From NCBI GenBank assembly GCA_001004265.1, contig LCQS01000008.1, positions 1-40,923 of the forward strand: a DNA stretch of 40,923 bases. Reading direction: 5' to 3'. This DNA is from Parcubacteria group bacterium GW2011_GWA2_51_10. GTDB taxonomy: Bacteria; Patescibacteriota; Minisyncoccia; Phycocordibacterales; UBA2100. The notes beneath the pieces are model-generated. The model searched no databases. It saw only the letters and a program-made list of their open reading frames with translations, and had not been told where the DNA came from. Made by a program: the position numbers and the translations under genes. How positions within the stretch are numbered: position 1 is the first letter of the stretch; the number at the start of each line of letters is the position of its first letter. Shown piece after piece: positions 16,473 through 25,844 of this stretch.

Positions 16473-17519
16473 TCAATTATCTGATGTGTGCATCGATCGA
16501 ATGATTCGCAGTTGTCGCCAATCCTCGGAAAAAAAGCGCCGCAGAGCGCGCAACGGAGCTTTGAGCTCGTAGACAAAATATTCCTGCGGCGTCTGTGCAC
16601 GAAGAAGGATACGGAACCATTGCGTATCGAATATGTCCCGCAATTTCTCGCGCGTGGATCTGCGACGGTGAAGCACGTTGCGCATAAAAAGAAGGAACGC
16701 TGCATCGATAGCATGCGCCGCTTCTGGGAGTGGCAGTTCGCTCTTTTCCGAAAGAACTTCCGAAAGGCCAACGCGGAATCGCTCGTACTCGTTTGAGAAT
16801 CCTTTGTGCACGAAGATGGCGGGCCATCCGTAGATTCTGTTGGGATACAGTTCATGCGTGCCGGGGGTCTCTCGCACGCTAAGGAGGCGCGGTATCATTA
16901 CGATCTTTCCGCGAAGCGCAAGAATGCATCCGGCATAGAGCTCCGGGAATCGGTATGCCATACCGCCCTCGAAGGACTGCGTCGCATGCGCTTCCGCTCC
17001 CGAGATGGCCGCAATGCAGTCAGGCGTACGGTATATGCCCCAGAGAATGCCCATGAAATCGCGCAAGAGCTCGGTGAGTCTCTCTGCGGGATCATCTTGC
17101 GTTATCGAGCGGCGAGGAGCGATGTGGAGCTTTTCACTGTCTGGGAAAAATACGACGGTGCGGCCGCATGCAGCAGAGTAGTCGCTATGATCTCGGAGGA
17201 AGAGAGTCGCAGCCTCGATGGCCGAAGGGACCAGGAAATCGTCGTCTGCGCACAGCGCGACGAATGGTGTTCTCACTTCTTGCAGCGCCTTGCCTAGTTT
17301 CGTGTATACCGCCGTGCGGTCGGAGAGCACGAGGTGCGATATGTCGAGCGCGTCTTTGAATTCTTTGATAATTGCCGCATTCTCACGCACTTTTTCCGGA
17401 AGACTGGAATCGGCTATTAGAATCGGCGCTTTCCAATTCTGCCTTTTTAAATAGCGCAGATGCCGCGCGAGGCATCCTATGCGATTGTATGTCGGGATAA
17501 CGTACGTGCAATCAGCCAT
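16473..17519 (-). CDS. glycosyltransferase family 2-like
   Basis: MADCTYVIPTYNRIGCLARHLRYLKRQNW, FVALCADDDFLVPSAIEAA. ATG 17519 overlaps the upstream stop at 17512. Confidence 0.82.
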   Translation of the reverse strand: MADCTYVIPTYNRIGCLARHLRYLKRQNWKAPILIADSSLPEKVRENAAIIKEFKDALDISHLVLSDRTAVYTKLGKALQEVRTPFVALCADDDFLVPSAIEAATLFLRDHSDYSAACGRTVVFFPDSEKLHIAPRRSITQDDPAERLTELLRDFMGILWGIYRTPDCIAAISGAEAHATQSFEGGMAYRFPELYAGCILALRGKIVMIPRLLSVRETPGTHELYPNRIYGWPAIFVHKGFSNEYERFRVGLSEVLSEKSELPLPEAAHAIDAAFLLFMRNVLHRRRSTREKLRDIFDTQWFRILLRAQTPQEYFVYELKAPLRALRRFFSEDWRQLRIIRSMHTSDN

Positions 17520-18660
17520 GTTTTGAGGACAGAATTTCTTTGAATGCCGCGACAGTACGGCGGATATCTTTTTCCGTAAGCGAATATGCGCTCGGCAAAG
17601 AGACGCCGCGAGATGAAACCGAATAGGAGACCGGGTTGCGCTTTCTCTCGTTCCCGCGGACATAGTGCTTGAACGCGGGCATCATGCTCATCGGATAGAA
17701 GAAGGGGCGCGCCGCAATGCCGCGCATTTCAAATTCTTTGAGCAGAGTTTCTTTTCGTATTTTATATGCGCGATCCAGAAGAATAGTCGGCAGCCAATAG
17801 TTCTGGCGAGATCCTCTCGGCGCAGGGTTCATGGTCACGCCAGGGATCTTTTCTATGAGTTTCGCGTACGCATCGAATATTTTTTTCTTTATCCGGAGAA
17901 GCTCGGGAAGTCGCATCAGCTGTGCGAGCGCAAGTGCCGCCTGAATATTGGACCACTCATAGTTGTAGCCCACTGTTTCCGACCAGAACGTGCGATTCGG
18001 AGTGTACGGGATCATGCCGTGGCGTATGAGGCGAGACGCTTTCTCATAGAGTTTCCTGTCGTCGGTTGCGAACGCTCCGCCTTGCCCTGCTACCGCGAGC
18101 TTTGTTGCATTGAAGCTCATGACGCTGATGTCGCCGAAGGATCCGGCCGGCTTCCCGCCGTAGCTCGAACCGAGCGCTTCCGCGGCGTCCTCGATGACGG
18201 CAATGCGGTGCTTCCGCGCGATTGAAAGGATTTCTTTCATGCGCGGCATGCCTCCGTAGAGATCGACGACGATGACGGCCTTCGTGCGCTTTGTAATATT
18301 TTTCTCCAGAGACTTCGGCGAAAGACACCACGTGCTCTCTTCGATATCCGCAAAGACGGGCGTTGCCCCTACGTAGGTAATGGGAGAGGCAGATGCTATC
18401 CAGCTTACGTCCGGCACGATAACTTCGTCTCCCTTTCCAATGCCGAGGGAGAGGAGCGCCAAGTGAATAGCATCCGTGCAGTGGGCCGTAGGGAGAACAT
18501 ATTGTCGCTTCGTGAGTTGCGCGGATTTTTTTATGAACTTCTCAAGATAATTGTTGCGGCTCTCGTACCAACCGGTCCGTGCCGCGTCTGCAACCATCCG
18601 CACCTCGAGCTCTGAGATCGAGGGGCCGGCTGAAGGAATAGGTTTAATTTTTCTGCTCAT
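17512..18660 (-). CDS. DegT/DnrJ/EryC1/StrS aminotransferase, perosamine-synthetase-like
   Basis: HCTDAIHLALLSLGIGKGDEVIVPDVSWIASASPI, VIEDAAEALGSSYGGKPAGSFGDISVMSFNATKLAVAGQGGAF (Lys present). Confidence 0.88.
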   Translation of the reverse strand: MSRKIKPIPSAGPSISELEVRMVADAARTGWYESRNNYLEKFIKKSAQLTKRQYVLPTAHCTDAIHLALLSLGIGKGDEVIVPDVSWIASASPITYVGATPVFADIEESTWCLSPKSLEKNITKRTKAVIVVDLYGGMPRMKEILSIARKHRIAVIEDAAEALGSSYGGKPAGSFGDISVMSFNATKLAVAGQGGAFATDDRKLYEKASRLIRHGMIPYTPNRTFWSETVGYNYEWSNIQAALALAQLMRLPELLRIKKKIFDAYAKLIEKIPGVTMNPAPRGSRQNYWLPTILLDRAYKIRKETLLKEFEMRGIAARPFFYPMSMMPAFKHYVRGNERKRNPVSYSVSSRGVSLPSAYSLTEKDIRRTVAAFKEILSSKHG

Positions 18661-19438
18661 GCTCGTCTAGGTTAGCTAACTCGATGCGCGCCTGAATGCG
18701 TTTTCCCTCATCGTCCACGAAAAATGCGCCGGGAAAAGGCGGAAACGTTTTAGCACGCAGGTGATCGATGACTTTACGGGCCGTTGTGGGCTCATCGAGT
18801 TTGATCTCCGCAAGTTGTGCGTAATCGCGCCGAAGATGCGCCGTGCCGCCCCCGGGCTGCTTTTTTCGTTGCGTGGCTCCGGCGGCCACTTGAGGCCATG
18901 CACTTTTGAAGAGCTCCACCGCAGTAGCTGTCAGTTTCTGATAGAGAGATTTACCCGTATCGGTAGATTCGATGGGCACTTCTTTTTGCGCAATGATGTC
19001 CCCCGTATCGGTGCCCTCGTCCATATAGTGCATCGTAACACCGGCGGGTGTCCCTTCGACTATCGCCCACACATTGGGATTCGCGCCGCGATTATACGGT
19101 AAGAGCGATAGATGAATATTTATCGCATCAGGGGAAAGAGCGAGGAAATCAGGCCTCAATATCGAGCTCCAAAAAAGAGAAAGAATTATGTCAGGCTTGA
19201 TCTGCCGCACGCGCTCTCTGCCGGCTTTGCTCTCTAGCTTGTCCGCGCGCAGGATTTGCTCCTGCGGGAGAGAAAGGAGCGCGCGTAAGCTCTCCGAGCA
19301 GCCGCGATTGAGTGGCCCTTCCGTTTCGGGCGAGGCGAGCGCGGCCCCAACGATCGTTTCTTTGCGAGAGAGAAGATGGCGGACGATATCGACTCCCCAC
19401 GGGTAATCTGCAAGAACAAAGAGTTTAGGGGTAGGCAT
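18644..19438 (-). CDS. formyltransferase family protein (sugar N-formyltransferase-like)
   Basis: INIHLSLLPYNRGANPNVWAIVEGTPAGVTMHYMDEGTDTGDIIAQKEVPI. Confidence 0.88.
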   Translation of the reverse strand: MPTPKLFVLADYPWGVDIVRHLLSRKETIVGAALASPETEGPLNRGCSESLRALLSLPQEQILRADKLESKAGRERVRQIKPDIILSLFWSSILRPDFLALSPDAINIHLSLLPYNRGANPNVWAIVEGTPAGVTMHYMDEGTDTGDIIAQKEVPIESTDTGKSLYQKLTATAVELFKSAWPQVAAGATQRKKQPGGGTAHLRRDYAQLAEIKLDEPTTARKVIDHLRAKTFPPFPGAFFVDDEGKRIQARIELANLDEHEQKN

Positions 19439-20528
19439 GAGCTTGTTGCGCTCTCCAGCGCATGTTGGTATCTACCTGTCCGGAGTTAAAGAGCTCTTCC
19501 ATGCGCTGAAGCCGGTAAAAACCGATGCGCTTGAAGTCGCCCTCCGAGAATCCCATCTTGAGAAGCCGCGCGCTCATTTCTGCGATGCTCTCTTTTATGG
19601 TGTGTCGAGGCGAGAAGCCCGGGAGTTCAGCTTTGATGCGTTCGAACGAGACACGGTACGTGCGGGCATCTTTTCCGCCGCCCACTTTGCGGTCGCGCAC
19701 TAATTCAGCCGCTTTTGCATCGAGCCCCGAATTCTTCGTAATGTAGGATGTCGTAACATCCGGAAGCGTTTTCTGAATCATTTCTGCTATTTCGCGTATC
19801 TGAAAATTCTCATCCGTCTGTCCGACATTCAGGATAACGAGCCCGCTCCTCTTTTCGAGGGCGAGCGCGCACTCGAACGCGTGCGCCATATCTTCTACAT
19901 GAATGAATGGTCTCCACGCGGTGCCATCTGAATTGAGGACGATCTTCTTTGCCGCAACCGCCATGCCAACAAGCATGTTAATGACGAGATCAAAGCGCAT
20001 GCGCGGAGAAAGCCCGTAGGCAGTTGCGAAGCGCAGAGCAATGGGAGAGAAATTGCTATCCGCGAGCGCGCACAGGTCTTCCTCTATAGCGAGTTTGTTC
20101 CTCGAATACGGCGTGAGCGGAACGACAGGCCCTCTCTCATCTGTCAGCTCTCCGTCTCCCGCACCGTACACAGAGCAGCTTGACGCGAAAATAAAATCTA
20201 TACCGAGCTCCCTGCAAAGAGTGGCAATCGCACGGGCGTAATCGCGCGTTGGGCCATACACTTCTTCTTCAGAAATCTCGCTCACGGGGTCGTTCGATAT
20301 CGCCGCAAGGTGCACGACCGCATCAAACCCGCGTAAGTCTTCTTTTGTTATGTCGCGGGCGTCTTTGATGATCGTCTCATACGGCGGCGCAGGGTAGAGG
20401 AGCGCGTCTTTGAAGAAACCGGTATCGAAGCCTTTCACTTCGTATCCTTTTTCAAGAAGATACGGCGCGAGGACACTTCCCACGTATCCAAGGGAACCGG
20501 TGACTGCGATACGCTTTGCTGGCCTCAT
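19425..20528 (-). CDS. NAD-dependent epimerase/dehydratase
   Basis: RIAVTGSLGYVGSVLAPYLLEKGYEVKGFD, HLAAISNDPVSE, FASSCSVYG, YSRNKLAIEEDL. Confidence 0.9.
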   Translation of the reverse strand: MRPAKRIAVTGSLGYVGSVLAPYLLEKGYEVKGFDTGFFKDALLYPAPPYETIIKDARDITKEDLRGFDAVVHLAAISNDPVSEISEEEVYGPTRDYARAIATLCRELGIDFIFASSCSVYGAGDGELTDERGPVVPLTPYSRNKLAIEEDLCALADSNFSPIALRFATAYGLSPRMRFDLVINMLVGMAVAAKKIVLNSDGTAWRPFIHVEDMAHAFECALALEKRSGLVILNVGQTDENFQIREIAEMIQKTLPDVTTSYITKNSGLDAKAAELVRDRKVGGGKDARTYRVSFERIKAELPGFSPRHTIKESIAEMSARLLKMGFSEGDFKRIGFYRLQRMEELFNSGQVDTNMRWRAQQAHAYP

Positions 20529-21679
20529 ACGACTCCACGATACAGATATTCATCGAGGCCAACAATATCGGCTGTCACGCCGCACTCTGCGATCGTTTTC
20601 TTCATTTCGGCGCGGTACGCGCTGTTTGTGAGGAGAATTTTCCTTGGATGCCAGTTCGAGATCTCGTGCGGCGGAATGACCTCCTGACCGGTGCGCGGGA
20701 TAAACGTGTGAGCGCGACGCGGATTGCTGTCTATTACGACGGGCGAATCGGTATACATGCAATCAATGAGATTGAGAAGATTCGTTCCTTTCCCCGCGGC
20801 GCCCCAGAGAATATGTTCCGGAGAGAATGATTCGCGCATCGTTTTCATGAGTGAAGGGAGAGATTCTGCGAAAGCAGCCGTGTCTTTTAAAAGTTCATCT
20901 AGGTCTTCGCGATATGGCCGGCTTTTCCCAGGCATAGCGACGCATGACAAATATTCGTTATCGAAATCGAACGCGCAGTACCGTACTTCATATCCTATTT
21001 TCGCGAGCATGCGGCGGAGGGAGTTTTCCGAATAGTAACTGCAGTGTTCGTACGAGAAGGCATAGAATGAGAGGCGTTTCGCTATCCACTCCCATGCGGG
21101 CACTTCGATGTAGAGAATAGGGCGGGAATTTTTTGGAAGCAGGGAATCGAGAAAGAAGTACGGATCCTGAATATGCTCCATGATGTGCCGTAGAACGATC
21201 GTCGAGGGCGCTGGTCCGCTGTCTTTCGTATAGTAATCGCGCACAAAATGAATGCCCGGTTTATTCTCCGTGCCCTCGGGTATCGCGGGGTCGAATCCCC
21301 ACAACTCTGCACCCGTCTGCGGCTTGAGGGCATGAAGGAACTCCCCGGAGCCGCAACCTACTTCTACGACGGATGCCGCGCCTTTTGGTATGTATGGGGC
21401 GAGCGTGGATGCGATATGACCCAAGTATGAGAGATAACGAGGAGAATGCGAACGTGCGTTCTCGTAATCTACCTGGTAATCCATTACTTTCGGATCGAAT
21501 GCAGCGTTGTAGGTAAATCCGCATGATCTGCAGAACCGGGAGTCAATTTCTCCAGGTCGAGCCGCGAGCGCTACCTCGCGGCTCTCGTGGCGCTCGAGGT
21601 TATAGCATGGCATTGCGCTTTTTTTGAAGACCGATAGTGCGTCGGGAGAGGAACAGACGGGGCAATTATTGAGACTCAT
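20525..21679 (-). CDS. class I SAM-dependent (NDP-hexose C-) methyltransferase-like
   Basis: CPVCSSPDAL...FCRSCGF zinc site, SVVEVGCGSGEFLHAL, IVLRHIMEHIQDPYFFL, C-terminal GAAGKGTNLLN. Confidence 0.87.
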   Translation of the reverse strand: MSLNNCPVCSSPDALSVFKKSAMPCYNLERHESREVALAARPGEIDSRFCRSCGFTYNAAFDPKVMDYQVDYENARSHSPRYLSYLGHIASTLAPYIPKGAASVVEVGCGSGEFLHALKPQTGAELWGFDPAIPEGTENKPGIHFVRDYYTKDSGPAPSTIVLRHIMEHIQDPYFFLDSLLPKNSRPILYIEVPAWEWIAKRLSFYAFSYEHCSYYSENSLRRMLAKIGYEVRYCAFDFDNEYLSCVAMPGKSRPYREDLDELLKDTAAFAESLPSLMKTMRESFSPEHILWGAAGKGTNLLNLIDCMYTDSPVVIDSNPRRAHTFIPRTGQEVIPPHEISNWHPRKILLTNSAYRAEMKKTIAECGVTADIVGLDEYLYRGVV

Positions 21680-22464
21680 ATCATTTTTTGTATCCCTTCA
21701 CGCATGGAAACGCGCGGCTTCCACCCGGTGGCTTTCACGAGCGGCCGATTATCTGCACGAAGACCGCGCGGGTTCGTCTGCCGCAAGCGCGGAGTCCTCA
21801 TTTTGAAGATTCGCGCTATCAAAGCCGCGATGTCGCCCGTGCGCGTGAGCTTTCCGGAGCCGACATCGTATGCGTCGCTTTTGATATTTTTCTCTGCGAG
21901 TAGGACAAGCGCGCGTGCAACATCGTCCACATATACGAAATCGTGCCATGCATCTGAGTTTTTCGCTCTCGGCGCGCGGCCGGCTTTCGCTTCCGCAATG
22001 AGAAACGGCACGAGAGATCGTCCGGGCTTTCCCGGGCCGTACACGAAATAGGGGTAGGTCCACACAAAGACACCGCCGCCGTTTTCCACGAAATCTTTCC
22101 CGAGGATCTGCAGGGCATTTTTCGCGGCGACGAAGGGTGCATGGTTTCCCGAGTGTGCTTCCTCCTCATGTTGCCAGCACGTGCCGGTTGCGATTACTTT
22201 CGAAATGCGAAGCTTACCGAGGAGCTTATAGAATCGTATCCCATCCACAAGATTCTTTGCGCTCGTTGCCGCAGAAAGATCGGGTATTCCTTGCCATGCG
22301 AGATGGATCACTGCTTTCGGTTTGAACGTACGGAGTTCTTTCTCGACCGCTCTCCCATTTTCGAGCCTGCTTCTCATTTCGCGCGCGTCGTGCTCTCGCT
22401 CCCGCAAGATGCGCATGACGGCAGTGCCGATGAATCCGGAAGCGCCTGTTACGAATACCTTCAT
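21676..22464 (-). CDS. NAD-dependent epimerase/dehydratase
   Basis: MKVFVTGASGFIGTAVMRILRE, VIHLAWQGIPD, FVYGPGKPGRSLVPFLI, DFVYVDDVARA. Confidence 0.88.
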   Translation of the reverse strand: MKVFVTGASGFIGTAVMRILREREHDAREMRSRLENGRAVEKELRTFKPKAVIHLAWQGIPDLSAATSAKNLVDGIRFYKLLGKLRISKVIATGTCWQHEEEAHSGNHAPFVAAKNALQILGKDFVENGGGVFVWTYPYFVYGPGKPGRSLVPFLIAEAKAGRAPRAKNSDAWHDFVYVDDVARALVLLAEKNIKSDAYDVGSGKLTRTGDIAALIARIFKMRTPRLRQTNPRGLRADNRPLVKATGWKPRVSMREGIQKMI

Positions 22465-22466
22465 GT

Positions 22467-23000
22467 CTATCCGGTAAAGTCCGGCCAGTTCGCATCTTTG
22501 TCGGAGATCACGATCGGCGATCCCAGAGGCCATTTGAAATCAAAGCCAGGATCATTCCAGCGGATGCCGCGCTCATGCTCGGGCGAGTAGTATTCGGTGA
22601 CAAGATATTGCATTTCACAATTATCAGTGAGTGTTTGGATTCCATGCGCGCATCCTTTTGGCACAACGAGCATGTTCTTTTTCTCCGCAGAGATCTCAAA
22701 TCCCTGCCACTCTTTGTATGTGGAAGAATCCCGGCGCAGATCAACGACAATGTCATAGAAAGCTCCCGAGAGGGCCTGCAGTATTTTGTCTTCGGCCTTC
22801 GGCGCGGTCTGGTAGTGGAATCCACGTATCGTTCCTTTTGTTTTGTTGAAGCCACGGTTTATATGGACTATGTGCGCATTTATGCCGTGCGCCTTGAATT
22901 CCTCTACGGCGAAATTGCGCATGAAATATCCGCGATCGTCGCCTTTTAGCTCGAGCTCTATCTCAAACACCTCCTTGAGTTTTGTTGGTTTGAAAATCAT
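22467..23000 (-). CDS. dTDP-4-dehydrorhamnose 3,5-epimerase family (RmlC-like)
   Basis: DDRGYFMRNFAVEEF, HINRGFNKTKGTIRGFHYQTAPKAEDKILQALSGAFYDIVVDLRRDSSTYKEW, VPKGCAHGIQTL. Confidence 0.92.
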   Translation of the reverse strand: MIFKPTKLKEVFEIELELKGDDRGYFMRNFAVEEFKAHGINAHIVHINRGFNKTKGTIRGFHYQTAPKAEDKILQALSGAFYDIVVDLRRDSSTYKEWQGFEISAEKKNMLVVPKGCAHGIQTLTDNCEMQYLVTEYYSPEHERGIRWNDPGFDFKWPLGSPIVISDKDANWPDFTG

Positions 23001-23034
23001 GCCCGCACCATATCACGAAATATTCTGCAAATCC

Positions 23035-24216
23035 TCACGGCAAAGAACGAGCGATCGAGAGGAGCGAATGAGACTCGTCAACCATTCTGAAAGGACAGTC
23101 TGCCGCTTCCGCCGCACTGCCGTCCCGCTCGTCATCGCCTATGAATACCGCTTTCGTGAGATCGAAGTGGTGCTCACGCGCGGCGGCAAAGAGCATGCCA
23201 GGTTTTGGCTTCCTGCATTCGCATCCCTCATCCCAGCCATGCGGGCAATGGTAGATGCCGGCGACGTGCCCGCCCGACTTTTCTATTTCTGCCAGCATCT
23301 TCGCGTGAATGTCGGACAGGTCGCTCTCTGACATTGCGCCGCGCGCGATTCCCGCCTGATTGGAGATGAGGTATATCTCGTAGCCTTTTTGCGTCAGCCC
23401 TGCGATTGCCTCTTTTGCGTCGGGAAGAAATTCAAATTCGCTCCACTTTTTTACGTACTCGGCTTTCGGCGGCTTCTTATTGATCACGCCATCCCGATCC
23501 AGAATGGCGATCTTCTTCGGACGCAAGAATTCTACTGCTTGCTCGAACCGCTCCAGCGAGCCGATAGTGTAGTATCGATGGTCCGTAAAATATCCCGCAA
23601 GCTTTTTTTGCTCAATCAGCGGCGGCAAAACTTCCTTTTCGAACGACTGATTTCCCTCCGGTAATAGCCCAAGTGCGCTTTTATGTAGAATAAAAAACCC
23701 GACGTCTATCCCATTAAGATCGGGGGCGGTGCGCGACTTGTCATAGAGCTCAATAAGGCCGTCCTCTCCAACGCGCATATTGTTCTTCGAATAGTTGTCT
23801 TTGTTCGTATACACGACCGCCGTAGCGGCGTTTCCGTGCTCCTTGCGAAATTGCATGAGCTTGTCGAGCTTGAGCGGCCAATAGTTGTCGCAGTAGAGGA
23901 GGAGGAACTCATCATCTAAGATAGCGCGGGCATTTCGGAGTCGCGTTCCTGTCTCTGCTTCCGACTTGCTCCAATGATAAGTAATTGAGAGCCCGTATTT
24001 CGCGCCATTCCCGAAATAATTCTCTATCATTTCGCCCATATGCCCCGTGAGAATGAGCACACGCTCGATGCCGTTCTCTTTCAAGAGCTCGAGAAGGTAC
24101 TCGAGAAAGGGTCGGCCGGCCACCTCAACGAGCGGCTTCGGCTTATCCGCAGTGAGAGGCATAAGGCGCGTACCTTGACCTCCTGCGAGGATTACTGCTT
24201 GTCGCATTATTTCCAT
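23035..24216 (-). CDS. fused sugar nucleotidyltransferase (HddC-like) and HAD heptose-bisphosphate phosphatase (GmhB-like)
   Basis: MRQAVILAGGQGTRLMPLTADKPKPLVEVAGRPFLEYLL (nucleotidyltransferase), then KKIAILDRDGVINKKPP...LISNQAGIARG...CPHGWDEGCECRKPKPGM...AVFIGDDERDGSAAEAA (GmhB, zinc-ligand Cys/His). Confidence 0.92.
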   Translation of the reverse strand: MEIMRQAVILAGGQGTRLMPLTADKPKPLVEVAGRPFLEYLLELLKENGIERVLILTGHMGEMIENYFGNGAKYGLSITYHWSKSEAETGTRLRNARAILDDEFLLLYCDNYWPLKLDKLMQFRKEHGNAATAVVYTNKDNYSKNNMRVGEDGLIELYDKSRTAPDLNGIDVGFFILHKSALGLLPEGNQSFEKEVLPPLIEQKKLAGYFTDHRYYTIGSLERFEQAVEFLRPKKIAILDRDGVINKKPPKAEYVKKWSEFEFLPDAKEAIAGLTQKGYEIYLISNQAGIARGAMSESDLSDIHAKMLAEIEKSGGHVAGIYHCPHGWDEGCECRKPKPGMLFAAAREHHFDLTKAVFIGDDERDGSAAEAADCPFRMVDESHSLLSIARSLP

Positions 24217-25241
24217 CGTAAAGTCTTGTCGAGTTTTCCGGAGTTCCGGAGCTGCGATATTTGTCGCAATCGTACGGTATCGCGGCCGCGGAATCGCTCT
24301 TCAGTGAAGTTTATTTTTTTGAAGAACTCCACAAGTTCTTTTCCACCTTTATCTAGATTCCACTGCGGCTTGTAGTAATCTTTAAGAACAGAAAAGATTT
24401 TTTTGAACGACACGCGATAACTTCGATTGTCCTTATGCTCACCAGTGAATACAAGCGTTGAGTCGGGGACTGCACGTTGCGCCGCCTCCGCTAGATCGCG
24501 CACTGTGTAGTTCCCGCTCGGCACCCCCACATTGAACGATTCTCCGGCAACCAAATTCACCGGCGCCTCGAGGCCCGCAATAAAAGCATTTGAAACGTCC
24601 TCAACATGGACAACGGGCCGCCACGGGCTGCCGTCGCTCTTTATTTCTATTTTTCCGGTCGTGTACGCGCAACCGACGAGATTGTTGTACACGATATCGC
24701 TTCGCAGTCGCGGGGAAGCACCATAAACAGTTGAGGGTCGCATGCACACGACCGTAAAGTTGTCGTCATTCAGTTTCTTAAGCGCGACCTCTGCTTCCCA
24801 TTTCGTCCGCGCGTATGAAGTGATTGCGTTCTGTGCGTTCCCGGTTGCTTCCTCGACTTCGATGTTCGCATCCGCAATGCCATACATGCTCTGCGACGAG
24901 GCATACACAAAGCGCTTGACGCCTGCCTGTTTTGCGAGCTTGCCAATCAAAATGCTTGCATCGCGATTTATCTCTTCTGTGAGGCCGGGTGAAAGTTCGC
25001 CCAGAGGATCGTTTGAAAGTGCCGCCAGATGAATGACTGCATCTATGCCAGCAAGATCCTCTATCGAAACATCTCTCGTATCTTTCGTAATCTGCCTCTT
25101 GGGTTCCGGCACAGGTGGCAGAGCGGAATCGTCATAGTATCCCGTATCATATCCGACCGTCTCATAATCATGCTCCTGCAATATCGGCACCAAAACCGAT
25201 CCGATATATCCTCGATTTCCTGTAACAAGTACCTGAGTCAT
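24207..25241 (-). CDS. NAD-dependent epimerase/dehydratase
   Basis: QVLVTGNRGYIGSVLVPILQEHDYETVGYD, HLAALSNDPLGELSPG, VYASSQSMYG, YARTKWEAEV. Confidence 0.92.
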   Translation of the reverse strand: MTQVLVTGNRGYIGSVLVPILQEHDYETVGYDTGYYDDSALPPVPEPKRQITKDTRDVSIEDLAGIDAVIHLAALSNDPLGELSPGLTEEINRDASILIGKLAKQAGVKRFVYASSQSMYGIADANIEVEEATGNAQNAITSYARTKWEAEVALKKLNDDNFTVVCMRPSTVYGASPRLRSDIVYNNLVGCAYTTGKIEIKSDGSPWRPVVHVEDVSNAFIAGLEAPVNLVAGESFNVGVPSGNYTVRDLAEAAQRAVPDSTLVFTGEHKDNRSYRVSFKKIFSVLKDYYKPQWNLDKGGKELVEFFKKINFTEERFRGRDTVRLRQISQLRNSGKLDKTLRWK

Positions 25242-25843
25242 GCAATTCGCCCTGTTTCAACCATATAATCGAATGCGTTCTTGAAATATTTCACCATCAT
25301 ATGAAGAAGCGCTGCGTGGACGCTTTCGACGATCTCGTAATCGCCTTTTGCAGTAGGGACGAGCACCTTGGAATCTGCAAGCTTGTTCAATTTGCCTCCA
25401 TCAAATCCCGACATGCCGATAACGGGTACACCATTTTTTTTTGCAAGCTCTACCGCTTTAATAATATTGCTGGAATTCCCGGAACTCGATATCGCAATAA
25501 CCGCGTCTCCCTCTTGTAAATAATTCTGCAAAGGGCCCGCGAAGACCATGTTATATCCGACGTCATTTGCCCACGCGGTGATTTCGGTTTCTGTAGATGG
25601 GAGCCGAATGGCTTGAAAGCGGCGCTTGTGCTTATCAAGGTTATGGCTAAATACAGTTTTATTAAGATCGGCGACAAAATGAGTTGCGAGTGCGAGAGAG
25701 CCGCCATTTCCGAACACATACACGCGGCCGTTGCGCTCGTATACACCATGCAGGATCTTGAGTGCTTTTGCGACTTCGCGAGAAGGAACTTTTGCAAGCG
25801 CACTCGACACCTGATCAGAAAATTCCTTAATGAACTTTTCCAT
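25238..25843 (-). CDS. gmhA: SIS-domain phosphoheptose isomerase
   Basis: VYVFGNGGSLALATHFVADLNKTV, GDAVIAISSSGNSSNIIKAVELAKKNGVPVIGMSGFDGG, YEIVESVHAALLHMM. Confidence 0.9.
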   Translation of the reverse strand: MEKFIKEFSDQVSSALAKVPSREVAKALKILHGVYERNGRVYVFGNGGSLALATHFVADLNKTVFSHNLDKHKRRFQAIRLPSTETEITAWANDVGYNMVFAGPLQNYLQEGDAVIAISSSGNSSNIIKAVELAKKNGVPVIGMSGFDGGKLNKLADSKVLVPTAKGDYEIVESVHAALLHMMVKYFKNAFDYMVETGRIA

Positions 25844-25844
25844 A

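Noticed and set aside
21704-22590. Plus-strand ORFs opposite the 21676-23000 genes
   Set aside because: Shadow ORFs of GC-rich coding DNA; the minus-strand genes have clear SDR and RmlC motifs.
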